The translations under genes and the position numbers were made by a program. The notes beneath the pieces are model-generated. The model made no database searches. It saw only the letters and a program-made list of their open reading frames with translations, and was not told where the DNA came from. Below are positions 9,578 through 18,152 of a stretch of 64,000 nt of DNA, in pieces (the first letter of the stretch is position 1; every line of letters starts with the position of its first letter). This DNA comes from Sphingobacterium sp. UBA7855 (GTDB lineage: Bacteria; Bacteroidota; Bacteroidia; Sphingobacteriales; Sphingobacteriaceae), in assembly GCA_002500745.1 (NCBI GenBank), contig DLST01000002.1, positions 1 through 64,000 of the forward strand. Direction: 5' to 3'.

Positions 9578-10354
9578 TTATAGTCTCGCGCGATACTGCT
9601 GTGGGGATAGTCCAAAATATTCTTTGAATAGATTGGAAAAGTTCGGTACACTTTCATACCCAATTTGATAAACAATCTCAGCGATATGCATATCCTTATT
9701 TTCCAATAATTGAAGCGCCTTTAGAAGGCGATGCTGTTTTATGAACTGGAATATGGTGATCTGCATTTCTTCCTTAAACTGTCTAAAAAGTGTCCGCTCT
9801 GAAAGAAAAAAATTAGCGCTGATTTCAGCGATTGACAATTTATTGTCGAGATGTTGGAGGATATACGTGCATACCTGTATCATCAATTCACTTTTTGCAG
9901 GCGTAATTTGCAAAAGGATCGGTTTTGCCAATAGTATGGGGAGCATAGACTTAAAGGCCTCTAAGGTGGATGCGGTCAACGTGTCATGGTCTTTCAGCTT
10001 CCAATGTTGTTGGCCAAAAAGCAAAAAATGATTCAACAATTCATTTGATGGATACACCTTAACGTCGTCGTGCATATTGTTCATATCGACAAAAATGGTT
10101 TTTAGTGACAGTTGCTGGGAGCGGGAAATGAGTTTGTGCGGGACATGTGCTGGAATATATACAAAGAAAGTACTCGGTACACAGAAGCTGGCTTTTTCTG
10201 TATAGATAAAGAGGGTACCATTTGTTGGGCTAAGTACCTGTACTTGTTCATGAGCATGCATTTCTGTATTGAATTGTCCATAGGTGCGTAATTCAATTGT
10301 GCCATCGCAGAAGTTCTTGGCACATTGAACGAACGGGATGGTGGATTTTGGCAT
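9578..10354 (-). CDS. AraC family transcriptional regulator
   Basis: A 258-residue regulator with an N-terminal cupin (residues about 10-90, including YIPAHVPHKL) and the C-terminal AraC double HTH: SIAEISANFFLSERTLFRQF and IAEIVYQIGYESVPNFSNLF, then GLSPQQYR. Length is typical. It is transcribed away from leuA with about 80 bp between the starts, so both promoters share one small region where it may bind. Confidence 0.9.
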   Translation of the reverse strand: MPKSTIPFVQCAKNFCDGTIELRTYGQFNTEMHAHEQVQVLSPTNGTLFIYTEKASFCVPSTFFVYIPAHVPHKLISRSQQLSLKTIFVDMNNMHDDVKVYPSNELLNHFLLFGQQHWKLKDHDTLTASTLEAFKSMLPILLAKPILLQITPAKSELMIQVCTYILQHLDNKLSIAEISANFFLSERTLFRQFKEEMQITIFQFIKQHRLLKALQLLENKDMHIAEIVYQIGYESVPNFSNLFKEYFGLSPQQYRARL

Positions 10355-10435
10355 TATTGAATAACAATTGTTTTATTTTCAAATATATTAAATTTTATAG
10401 TTCTGGTACTTTTGAGCTATAGAAATAAGTTGAAT

Positions 10436-11569
10436 ATGAAACAAGTTAAGATTTTTGATACTACTTTACGTGATGGAGAACAGGGGCCGGGCTGCCAATT
10501 GACACTGAATGATAAATTAGAAATTGCTGAAAAACTCGATGCAATGGGGGTAGATGTGATAGAAGCAGGATTTCCAATAAGTTCACCTGGAGATTTTAAG
10601 GCAGTCACAGCGGTTTGTAAACTGGTGAAAAAGGCAAGCGTCTGTGCATTAGCTAGGGCCAATAGGAAAGATATTGAAGAGGCCTCTTTGGCCTTGAGTA
10701 GCGCCAAGGTAGCAAGGATTCAGCTCGGAATTGGAACATCCGACATTCATATCAAACATAAGTTTAATACCACTCGTGAGGTAATCTTGGCAAAAGCGTA
10801 TGAAATGGTGGCTTATGCTTCTGATAAATGTGATGAAGTACAATTTTTTGCTGAAGATGCTGGCCGCGCTGACAATGATTTTTTGGTTCAAATGACCAAT
10901 ACGGTGGTTGAAGCGGGCGCAAAAGTGGTGAATCTTCCTGATACCAATGGTTTTTGTACACCCTTTGAGTACTTTGAAAAGATAGCCTATGTAAACCAGA
11001 ATAGAAGGGAAAAAGAGAACGCAATTCTTTCTGTCCACTGTCATAATGATTTAGGTATGGCTACAGCGAATAGTATAGCTGGGTTAATGGCAGGCGCGCT
11101 TCAGGTGGAAGGAACGATTAATGGTGTGGGAGAACGTGCGGGAAATGCTGCCTTGGAAGAAATTATTTTGACACTCATTGTAAAGGAAAATCTAGGTATT
11201 GCGACCGGAGTTGATCCAAAATATATTGTAGAATTAAGTAGTATGGTAGAACGGGCAATGTCAAATCCTGTACAGGCCAATAAGGCCATTGTTGGCAAAA
11301 ATGCTTTCGCGCATTCTTCCGGCATCCATCAGGATGGCGTATTGAAAGACCGTAGAAACTATGAAATTATTGATCCCCTAATCATAGGAGGAAAGTTGCC
11401 TGAATTGTTTTTATCTGCCAGGAGTGGACGTGCCGCATTGAAAGATCGGTTAAAAAATATGAAAATAGATTTCCCGGCTGAACATTTTGAAAGTATCTAT
11501 AGCAGATTTCTTGTTTTGGCAGATCAGAAACGTTTTATTGAAGATAGCGACCTCCGACGTTTGGTTTAG
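10436..11569 (+). CDS. leuA: 2-isopropylmalate synthase-like acyltransferase
   Basis: A 377-residue DRE-TIM metallolyase enzyme. Motifs are FDTTLRDGEQGPG (first metal Asp), the VHCHNDLGMATAN metal-binding HxH (C-terminal end of the barrel) and NGVGERAGNAALEE, the last typical of LeuA, which condenses acetyl-CoA with 2-oxoisovalerate in leucine synthesis. It lacks the C-terminal LeuA dimer domain, so leucine feedback control is not expected. Short LeuA versions are common in Bacteroidota. No leuBCD neighbours are present, so a role in a related condensation, such as citramalate or homocitrate synthesis, cannot be excluded. The ATG at 10436 matches the family start. Confidence 0.82.
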   Translation: MKQVKIFDTTLRDGEQGPGCQLTLNDKLEIAEKLDAMGVDVIEAGFPISSPGDFKAVTAVCKLVKKASVCALARANRKDIEEASLALSSAKVARIQLGIGTSDIHIKHKFNTTREVILAKAYEMVAYASDKCDEVQFFAEDAGRADNDFLVQMTNTVVEAGAKVVNLPDTNGFCTPFEYFEKIAYVNQNRREKENAILSVHCHNDLGMATANSIAGLMAGALQVEGTINGVGERAGNAALEEIILTLIVKENLGIATGVDPKYIVELSSMVERAMSNPVQANKAIVGKNAFAHSSGIHQDGVLKDRRNYEIIDPLIIGGKLPELFLSARSGRAALKDRLKNMKIDFPAEHFESIYSRFLVLADQKRFIEDSDLRRLV

Positions 11570-11820
11570 GTGTACAACAACCTGATGGCAAATCATGGTA
11601 GAATATTTGCTCACAGAAACTGACAAGGATATCATTCCTTTTATTACATGTCGAAAAGAATATGGCGACAAAACAAAGGGCTGAGGAAAGAGCAAAACTT
11701 GCTGAACTTAAAAGTATGCTAAACTTGAGAGGTGCATGATTCTTACCCACTACTGTTTGAATTCGCCTATTTTCTAAATTTAATTAAAACTAACTTTGCA
11801 TGGATATTAAGAGAAATATT
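11570..11820. other. intergenic region after leuA
   Basis: It contains only very short frames, for example a 25-residue basic peptide at 11662-11739 (MATKQRAEERAKL, then a Leu/Lys-rich tail), which could be the end of a lost coiled-coil gene. No hairpin or RNA is evident. Confidence 0.3.
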
Positions 11821-12561
11821 ATGAAAAGACTAAATGGAAAAGTCGCCTTAGTAACAGGATCATCCAGAGGAATCGGAGCAGTTACCGCAATAGCCTTGGC
11901 AGAAAACGGAGCAAAAGTGATTGTGAATTATAATGGAAGCAAAAATGCTGCAGACGAAATTGTTGAGAAAATTAAAGCCCGCGGTGCCGAAGCGATCGCT
12001 TTAAAAGCAGATGTGAGCAAAGAAGCCGAAGTGGAAAATCTTTTTAATGAAGCCATTGCAGCTTTCGGTAAATTAGACATACTCATCAATAATGCTGGCA
12101 TTATGATGACCAAACCTATCGCACAAACGTCGACCGAAGATTTTGATCAGATGTTTAACATTAATGTGAAAGGCGTTTTTAACACCCTGCGTCAGGCGGC
12201 TACGAAATTGCACGATGGCGGAAGCATTGTCAACCTAACTTCTACAGTTACCCGTACACTTTTCCCTGGTTACGGCACTTATTGTGCAACAAAAGGGGCT
12301 GTGGAACAGTTTACCAGAATCTTTGCGAAAGAAATGGGCAGCCGTGGTATTAATGTGAATGCGGTCGCACCGGGACCTACCGAGACGGAACTTTTTCTGG
12401 ATGGAAAATCCGAAGAGGGAGTGGCAAGATTAGCAGCCAGCAGTGCTTTTGGAAGATTGGGACAGCCTGAAGATATCGCTAACTTCATCGTCAATATGGT
12501 GAGCGAGGATTCCAAATGGGTTTCCGGGCAAATCATAGGCGCGAATGGTGCGATGGCATAA
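11821..12561 (+). CDS. SDR family NAD(P)-dependent oxidoreductase
   Basis: A 246-residue short-chain dehydrogenase of the classical type. It has the cofactor motif TGSSRGIG (residues 12-19), NNAG, a catalytic Ser in the NLTST segment and YCATK with the catalytic Tyr and Lys. The end SGQIIGANGAMA is typical. The basic RG in the Gly-rich loop hints at NADP(H). The substrate is unknown. A broken AraC gene follows immediately on the same strand, a common pairing for SDR genes in this phylum. Confidence 0.9.
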   Translation: MKRLNGKVALVTGSSRGIGAVTAIALAENGAKVIVNYNGSKNAADEIVEKIKARGAEAIALKADVSKEAEVENLFNEAIAAFGKLDILINNAGIMMTKPIAQTSTEDFDQMFNINVKGVFNTLRQAATKLHDGGSIVNLTSTVTRTLFPGYGTYCATKGAVEQFTRIFAKEMGSRGINVNAVAPGPTETELFLDGKSEEGVARLAASSAFGRLGQPEDIANFIVNMVSEDSKWVSGQIIGANGAMA

Positions 12562-12582
12562 TGCTGAGATTTTAATTTTACA

Positions 12583-13110
12583 ATGAAGAACGAAAATGAA
12601 TCGCTGTAAACTTTTTATAGAGAAGAGTTAGGCATACTACCCAGTGAAACTTTTAAGAAAACAGGGCACTTCCATGTGTTTACGATGCAGGACTATACCG
12701 GTCCTGCACCTGCATTTCCTATGCCCTACAGCCTCAAAGATTATTATATAGTCGCCTTGATCCGAAGGCCTCATATCGTTGAATATGCCGATCACAACTA
12801 CTACGTAAGGCAGAACATGTTGATGTTCGCCAATCCGCAGACTCCGTACAACTGGAGGTCTAAAAACATACAGCCCGCGGGCGCTTTCTGCGTGTTTATG
12901 GAAGACTTTATGAAGGGATATGGCAACATCAAAAATTATCCGCTTTATCAGCCGGGTGGAACTTCCATTATCGATCTTACCGATGAGGACGTGGAACAAA
13001 TAATGATACCCTACAACAAAATGTTCACGGAAATCGAATCAGATTATATTTATAAGTATGATCTGTGGCGAAATCATCTGCAGTCTGATAAAGCTGAGGG
13101 GAATATCTAA
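12583..13110 (+). pseudogene. AraC family regulator, broken at both ends
   Basis: From the ATG at 12583 the frame reads MKNENESL, then a TAA stop, then continues in the same frame through FYREELGILPSETFKKTGHF into a 144-residue cupin-like sensory domain. The C-terminal HTH domain expected of AraC proteins is absent; the frame ends after a short tail of unrelated sequence. Both the early stop and the lost HTH point to a pseudogene. A shortened sensory protein could still be made from the ATG at 12676. Confidence 0.6.
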
Positions 13111-13478
13111 ATTATTTTTTTTTTAAGCCTAAATAACATTCCGGAAACTACAGCGATAACGCCGTAGGATAATACAATTCCTAAGCTCCACGTTTTTGAT
13201 AAAATATAGCAGGTGGTAAAAATACCCATAATGGTAAGTGAAATTAAAATCGCCTTTACCCTTTTGACACTAATCTCGTAGCGATTCAATAGATAGAATA
13301 GTAATATATATACTATTAATGTAGGGATAGATAATACGATTCCGCCTATCAAAATCCAAGGGAAAAGCCACATATCATTGAATACTTCTTGGTTCTCAAA
13401 CCCCATATAAGTTGAAAGGATGATTGGTGTCATTAATATTGTAGTTCCCCAATGCTTAAAAACATACGACCAGTTCAT
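13107..13478 (-). CDS. hypothetical four-helix membrane protein
   Basis: A 123-residue protein with about four hydrophobic segments (for example WILIGGIVLSIPTLIVYILL), basic loops and a lysine-rich end. No family is recognised. Its ATG overlaps the stop of the next upstream gene (13475) by four bases, so the two are translationally coupled. It ends against the AraC fragment on the other strand. Confidence 0.6.
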   Translation of the reverse strand: MNWSYVFKHWGTTILMTPIILSTYMGFENQEVFNDMWLFPWILIGGIVLSIPTLIVYILLFYLLNRYEISVKRVKAILISLTIMGIFTTCYILSKTWSLGIVLSYGVIAVVSGMLFRLKKKII

Positions 13479-13945
13479 CTAATAACTCCCCTTCCAAAGT
13501 TTAGCTTTTCGTCATTCAGCCCACTGTAATCCAAAAAAGTCCAACCTTTGACAGCTGGTTCTTTGATTGCCATCAAAGTCGAGTAACTAATCATTTTTTT
13601 TGTACTGTCTGGTATTCCGAATATAATCAATTGTGGAAAGAAGCAGTACTCCATATTTTTTACTTTGGTAATTTCCCTATCGGTATAGTTGATTACCGAA
13701 TCTATTTTAACGTTATCTTTATGTATTGCTGCGATACTTTTCTTAAAAAGCTTTAAGGCATTTTCTTTTCCGCCCATTGCTTTAATCAGCCTTGGCGAGG
13801 TTAAGTTTAAAGTGGCAAGTGTGTTGTTAAGAGTCGAGGTTGCGCTTATTTTAGACAATGCAGCTCTAAGCTCAGGATCTTTCTGAGCGTAACTAGCTGT
13901 AAAATTGAAGATAATGGCAATTACTATTAATAAAAAGGGTTTCAT
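13475..13945 (-). CDS. hypothetical secreted protein
   Basis: A 156-residue protein with a clear signal peptide (MKPFLLIVIAIIFNFTASYA, cleavage after SYA-Q). The mature part is helical then strand-rich, with an FFPQLIIFGIPD segment. No family is recognised. It is coupled to the membrane protein downstream, so the pair may work together at the envelope. The neighbouring cluster of small unrelated genes resembles effector/immunity loci, but nothing here proves that. Confidence 0.6.
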   Translation of the reverse strand: MKPFLLIVIAIIFNFTASYAQKDPELRAALSKISATSTLNNTLATLNLTSPRLIKAMGGKENALKLFKKSIAAIHKDNVKIDSVINYTDREITKVKNMEYCFFPQLIIFGIPDSTKKMISYSTLMAIKEPAVKGWTFLDYSGLNDEKLNFGRGVIR

Positions 13946-13991
13946 TGTGCTTTGTTATTCTAAATGTCTCACTGCAGTTTGATCTAGGGTT

Positions 13992-14345
13992 CTATTCTTT
14001 AATATGATCTTTCAATTCTTCTTCCAAACGATAGAATAACGCTAACTCATGCTTTAGCTGGTCCTCTTCCGAAATAACTGGAGGTTGGTGAGGCTCCGAA
14101 GGGTCAAATGGGCCCTTTACAATTTCCAAAGTGACTATGTCTCCCAGATGAAGTGTGGTTTTTAGCCAATCAACATGACTTTCTGCATCCGAATCTAGGC
14201 CGCCCACACGGAACCCAAATGCGTCATTGCTGCCTCTTCTACGTGCAAGAGCAGCCATCGCATGCAATACGTAGTGAGCTTTGTTAAATCCTGCTTTTGT
14301 AATCTGTTCGCCGTTTATTTTAATATTGATACCTAAATTTTCCAT
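13992..14345 (-). CDS. hypothetical protein, paralogue of upstream gene
   Basis: A 117-residue soluble protein. It starts with strands (NLGINIKINGEQITKAGF), has a central GGLDSD segment with LHLGDIVTLEIVKGPFDPSEP and ends in a charged helix (ALFYRLEEELKDHI). The same layout and many of the same residues occur in the protein encoded by 14350-14703, so the two are tandem duplicates. No signal peptide and no known family; the gap between the genes is four bases. Confidence 0.6.
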   Translation of the reverse strand: MENLGINIKINGEQITKAGFNKAHYVLHAMAALARRRGSNDAFGFRVGGLDSDAESHVDWLKTTLHLGDIVTLEIVKGPFDPSEPHQPPVISEEDQLKHELALFYRLEEELKDHIKE

Positions 14346-14349
14346 AAGC

Positions 14350-14703
14350 TTATGTGATGTGGTCTTTTAGTCTTTCTTTCAGATGATAGTATTTTTCCAG
14401 TTTGCCTTTTATTGTGGCTTCCTTGTCTATAGCACTTTTGGTTCTCATTTTGGGTTCGTCAAAAGGAGCTTCAATCACCTCAAAAGTAATTGCATCACCC
14501 GCTTTAAGTTCGGTTCCGTACCAATAGAGATCGTCGTTCTGCTCACCATCCATTCCACTTACATTAAGTGTAAAGTCCTTACTTCCGTTATGTCGCTCCG
14601 TAAGGGTTACGTTGCCAATTAATACATAGTCATCTGTGTCCAATCCGGCCTTTGTGACTAGATTGCCATTGACTTTTATTTTAAGACCTAGTTTCTTATC
14701 CAT
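14350..14703 (-). CDS. hypothetical protein, tandem paralogue
   Basis: A 117-residue protein of exactly the same length as its downstream neighbour, with aligned features: KIKVNGNLVTKAGLDTDDYVL, VSGMDGE, LKAGDAITFEVIEAPFDEP and a C-terminal helix ending ERLKDHIT. The divergence is high enough to suggest an old duplication. The function is unknown. A beta-rich scaffold with a helical tail, kept as a pair, would fit immunity proteins with differing specificity, but this is only inference. Confidence 0.6.
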   Translation of the reverse strand: MDKKLGLKIKVNGNLVTKAGLDTDDYVLIGNVTLTERHNGSKDFTLNVSGMDGEQNDDLYWYGTELKAGDAITFEVIEAPFDEPKMRTKSAIDKEATIKGKLEKYYHLKERLKDHIT

Positions 14704-14736
14704 AATCTTTTCTGCGGTTAGCCCTAAAATTCTTTA

Positions 14737-14825
14737 CTATTTCCAGTCCTTCACTTTTTTAATCAACACCTTGGCAATTGGAATATCTGCAGGAGCAAGC
14801 TTCCAGTTTAGTAGATCACTGACTT
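14737..14825 (-). pseudogene. C-terminal gene fragment, first copy
   Basis: On the minus strand this encodes NWKLAPADIPIAKVLIKKVK and a final DWK followed by a stop. The same segment (SGLQNWKLAPADIPIA) recurs at 16762-16850 with about 85 percent matching bases. It is the tail of a lost gene of unknown family. Confidence 0.45.
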
Positions 14826-15311
14826 CTACCTTAATTTATATCGTACGCCAAAATTCAAATAATTGGGATCAAACACGTCTTCATCAATATAGTATTTCGC
14901 TTTATAGCCAGCATAAATCTGCAGTTTTTTTGCAATAGCGAGTTCCATACCAATTTGAACATTTAATGGTATGTAAGTTTCCTTAACCCTCGTTCCAGAC
15001 TGTTTCCATTTCTCGCTGTAAAATTCTGCCCCAACCCCTGCATTTGTGTAAGCTTTGAAGATATTGCTAAAATTGATCAGATCGTAACTATAATCAGCAC
15101 CAATAAATGTAATGTTTGCCGTACTGTATCCAACATTCCCTAAAATATAATTTCTGTTCTTAAGACCATATTTAGCTTGAAAACCATAATACAAATCATA
15201 GGCAGGCGATTCGAGTAATAAGTCACTATTTGCACCTATAGCTAGAGAATTCTTCTGAGAATATCCTATAAATGAGATAAAACAGAAGATGATTAAAAAA
15301 ATACATTTCAT
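14826..15311 (-). CDS. outer membrane beta-barrel-like protein
   Basis: A 161-residue protein with a signal peptide (MKCIFLIIFCFISFIGYSQ). The mature part alternates short strands with aromatic ends (YDLYYGFQAKYGL, IYAGYKAKYYI) and finishes in FGVRYKLR, the pattern of a small eight-stranded outer-membrane barrel. The ATG at 15311 is preferred to an upstream TTG because it starts the signal peptide. No specific family is recognised. Confidence 0.6.
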   Translation of the reverse strand: MKCIFLIIFCFISFIGYSQKNSLAIGANSDLLLESPAYDLYYGFQAKYGLKNRNYILGNVGYSTANITFIGADYSYDLINFSNIFKAYTNAGVGAEFYSEKWKQSGTRVKETYIPLNVQIGMELAIAKKLQIYAGYKAKYYIDEDVFDPNYLNFGVRYKLR

Positions 15312-15564
15312 AAATTTAATGATAAGTTTCAATGGTATAAGTTAAAGGCCAATTTAATCCTTTTTTTTATAAATAGCCCAACTATTTCGTGGTTTGTTGA
15401 AGTTGTTTAGGCCATGCTAATGTTATTGGCTAACGTTAGGTAACATAATCGAGTTCAGAATCTAATTTTTCGTTCTTTTACACGCCATTAATAGGGAAAG
15501 CGAAATTGCTGTCAGTAATATATTTTTATTCTCATTTTAATTTAGGTAAGTAAATAATGATCAT

Positions 15565-16290
15565 TTACCATTTAATTAAATCTTCAATATCTTTAGTAAT
15601 TTCCTCGCAAATGCTTTCAACAATAAAGTCTGATATAGCATTCGGATTATTGTCGAGCGGAATCTTAATCCTAAGAATTTGGAATGGGAAATTGGGAATG
15701 AAACTGTTTAGGGGAGATAATACGTTCGTTCTTGATTTTGTATAGAAAAACTCGAAATTTGAGTTCATTAAATTTGCACTTCCTTTAAAGCATTCTAAAC
15801 CGGCGATAGTAAATGTTGTAACATGAGATGTTGTATCAATCTGAGTTACAACAGGAGGAGATATCAACGCTTTATAAAACAATTCAGGGCCGAAATTTAA
15901 GAGAGAGACGTCTTTCATCTTATTGGGGGCTTCTTTTAAATCACTTCTTACAAGTTTTTTAGTTAGATTTATAATATAATCTGGATTAGTAATGTTGACT
16001 GTTAATTCCCCTTGATTGATTAAATTGTCTTTAATGATATTTTCGTTATATATTGTGTCTTTCTGCAATACTAAGTTACTCTTTATATAATATACATATT
16101 GCAAATATAATTCGTTAACCTGAGGGTTGTCGAGTGGCGTTAAATACCATTTAAGTATAACTTTGCCTTTTCCCTGATCCTTAAATTGACTTTGAGACAC
16201 TGCTTCCAATTTTATAGTTGCAAAAAGGAAGATAGTTGAGATTGTCCTAATTATGAAGAAATTTGATATTCCTATTTTTAGTAAATTCAT
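15565..16290 (-). CDS. hypothetical exported protein
   Basis: A 241-residue protein with an N-terminal hydrophobic segment that may act as a signal peptide (FFIIRTISTIFLFATIKLEA) ahead of a polar domain. The mature region has several strand-like stretches (GKVILKWYLTPL, HVTTFTIAGLECF) and an acidic C-terminal helix. No family is recognised. It stands alone on the minus strand, AT-rich like its neighbours. Confidence 0.5.
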   Translation of the reverse strand: MNLLKIGISNFFIIRTISTIFLFATIKLEAVSQSQFKDQGKGKVILKWYLTPLDNPQVNELYLQYVYYIKSNLVLQKDTIYNENIIKDNLINQGELTVNITNPDYIINLTKKLVRSDLKEAPNKMKDVSLLNFGPELFYKALISPPVVTQIDTTSHVTTFTIAGLECFKGSANLMNSNFEFFYTKSRTNVLSPLNSFIPNFPFQILRIKIPLDNNPNAISDFIVESICEEITKDIEDLIKW

Positions 16291-16579
16291 AAACTTAAAG
16301 GAGGTTAAACTAATTATTACTCGAATATAAGTTTAATTAACTGTAGCTGTGGTAGGAAATTATCCGTTGTAGACTTGATCTTAACATTTTGTATTTTTAA
16401 CCTTTTTAAATTCTTCGAAAGATTACTGATTTTCGCAGTAAATAGTTGTTTACGGTTTAAATCCAACGAAATTTTCATTTGCTTTCTCCAGATTTAAGAT
16501 TGATAATTCATTATGGACTATTGTATCTCAAAATATACCAATTTTTCTGAAGGAAATATCGAAGTTCAATAAGGATCAC

Positions 16580-16761
16580 TGTGGAATTGCAACAATAAAA
16601 TGGATACCTAGTTAAGCTGCAATATTTTATTTATTTTTCTAGCAAACTCCTCTGGAGGTAAGTATTCTAAGGCAGCATGTTGCCTTTTTCGGTTGTACCA
16701 AGCCTCAATATATTCAGAGACAATAGGTGCAGCATGCTCCCTGTAAGCTTTTTCAATCAAC
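16580..16761 (-). mobile_element. IS3-family transposase C-terminal remnant
   Basis: The minus strand encodes EYIEAWYNRKRQHAALEYL followed by PPEEFARKINKILQLN and a stop: the end of the rve integrase domain of IS3-family OrfB. Downstream of the stop, TGTGGAATTGCAACAATAAA and following bases resemble an IS3-type terminal inverted repeat starting near 16580. Everything upstream of the last 50 residues is gone, so the element is dead. It has fused to the unrelated fragment at 16762-16850. Confidence 0.65.
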
Positions 16762-16850
16762 TCGTTCGCAATTGGAATGTCTGCGGGAGCCAGCTTCCAG
16801 TTTTGTAGACCACTGAATTTTACCCATTCAATTAAATCATGATCTGTGGA
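16762..16850 (-). pseudogene. C-terminal gene fragment, second copy
   Basis: It encodes DHDLIEWVKFSGLQNWKLAP and ADIPIAN, then runs directly into the IS3 remnant. It duplicates the fragment at 14737-14825, so the two copies flank the barrel and exported protein genes. This looks like a relic of recombination or of IS insertion into one copy. Confidence 0.45.
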
Positions 16851-17043
16851 ATCTATTCGTGGAATCTTTGATTGACAGGTTTAGCTTTAAACTTCCCACA
16901 TACCGGAACGAAAAGTAGTCGGGCAAATTCCCGTCGGATTAATAGATAAGATCTGATTTCTGATTAGCTAACTGTTCTTTTATAATCTTAAAATTGAATA
17001 ATATTTTGCGCTAAAAATATTAGTAATAATGTATTTATTTACT

Positions 17044-17051
17044 TATATTTG
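17044..17051 (+). promoter_or_regulatory. Bacteroidota -7 promoter element
   Basis: TATATTTG fits the TAnnTTTG consensus, 30 bp before the ATG of the Rpn-family gene. A matching -33 TTTG is not obvious. Confidence 0.4.
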
Positions 17052-17081
17052 CATTGGTAACCAATTTAAAAACATTGTATT

Positions 17082-18068
17082 ATGAGTGAATTAAAACAGT
17101 CGAAATATATCGATATCACGACAGATTATGGCTTTAAAAAAGTTTTCGGATCAGATACTAATAAGGATCTTCTCATTGCTTTCTTAAACGAGCTCTTTAG
17201 AGGTCGGAAGGTTATTGCTGACCTGTATTATAACAAAAATGAACATGTCGGTGATACAGCGGATATCGGTACCGTTATTTTTGATCTGACCTGTACGGCA
17301 GACAATGGGGAACGGTTTATTATTGAAGTGCAGCGCACGTCGCAGGTTAATTTGAAAAAGCGCATGCTCTACTACAGTAGTAAATTAATTTCGGATCAGG
17401 CACCTAAAGGCAACCGAAGGGCTTGGAATTATGCAATTAGCGAAGTCTATATCATTGTATTGATGGATGGATTTGCAATGCCTGATGCGGGGGAGGAGAA
17501 GTATTTTTTGCACGATATTTGTTTATGTTATCGAGATCATGGTAAAATATTTTATGACGATTTAGGCTTTATATATATAGAATTGGTTAACTTTGTTAAA
17601 GCTGAGGCAGAGTTAGTTAATGATTTAGATCGTTGGCTTTACGTACTCAAAAATATGTCTTCGCTAAATGGACTTTCCACTTATTTGCGTAAGCCTATTT
17701 TTGAGAAGTTATTTCAGTTAGCAGAGTATAGCAAACTAAAACCGGAGGAACGAGAGATGTACAACGTAAGTTTAAGGAATAAATGGGATGCCGAGAGTAT
17801 CCGAAGTAGTCAGGAGGAGCTATTGAAACGAGCGCGCGAAAAAGCAATGGCTGAAGGAAGAGCTGAAGGAATATCAGAAGGAAGAGCTGAAGGAATAGCC
17901 GAAGGAGAGGCTAAAGGAAAAGCAGAGGGAGAAGTTATGGGAAAAGCGGAAGTAATAAAAAATCTTTTGTCTTCGAATAAGTTTTCGATATCGGAAATTG
18001 CCGAATTAGCGGACGTTACTGTAGAGTTTGTAAAGCAGATCAAGGCAGAGAAGCCTAAAGGAAAATAA
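17082..18068 (+). CDS. Rpn family PD-(D/E)XK nuclease (putative transposase)
   Basis: A 328-residue protein of the Rpn/YhgA group. The N-terminus DITTDYGFKKVFG is the family signature, and VIFDLTCTADNGERFIIEVQ carries the D-(x)n-ExQ variant of the PD-(D/E)XK active site. Family members are nucleases that promote recombination and often occur in many copies. Residues about 250-295 are a low-complexity repeat of the AEGRAEGISEG type, a helical linker that varies in length among relatives, followed by a small HTH-like end (FSISEIAELADVTVEFVKQI). A strong terminator follows at 18094. Confidence 0.85.
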   Translation: MSELKQSKYIDITTDYGFKKVFGSDTNKDLLIAFLNELFRGRKVIADLYYNKNEHVGDTADIGTVIFDLTCTADNGERFIIEVQRTSQVNLKKRMLYYSSKLISDQAPKGNRRAWNYAISEVYIIVLMDGFAMPDAGEEKYFLHDICLCYRDHGKIFYDDLGFIYIELVNFVKAEAELVNDLDRWLYVLKNMSSLNGLSTYLRKPIFEKLFQLAEYSKLKPEEREMYNVSLRNKWDAESIRSSQEELLKRAREKAMAEGRAEGISEGRAEGIAEGEAKGKAEGEVMGKAEVIKNLLSSNKFSISEIAELADVTVEFVKQIKAEKPKGK

Positions 18069-18093
18069 AACAGATTACAATATAAGATTTAAC

Positions 18094-18126
18094 GGCCGCC
18101 TGGATATTTTCCAGGCGGCCTTTTTT
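18094..18126 (+). terminator. rho-independent terminator of the Rpn gene
   Basis: An 11-bp perfect G+C-rich stem (GGCCGCCTGGA / TCCAGGCGGCC) with a five-base loop, followed by TTTTTT. Confidence 0.9.
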
Positions 18127-18152
18127 GTGATTATAAATCCTATATTAGTCCT

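Noticed and set aside
11662..11739. A 25-codon basic peptide after leuA
   Set aside because: Too short, with no ribosome-binding site and no recognised family; kept only as a note on the intergenic region.
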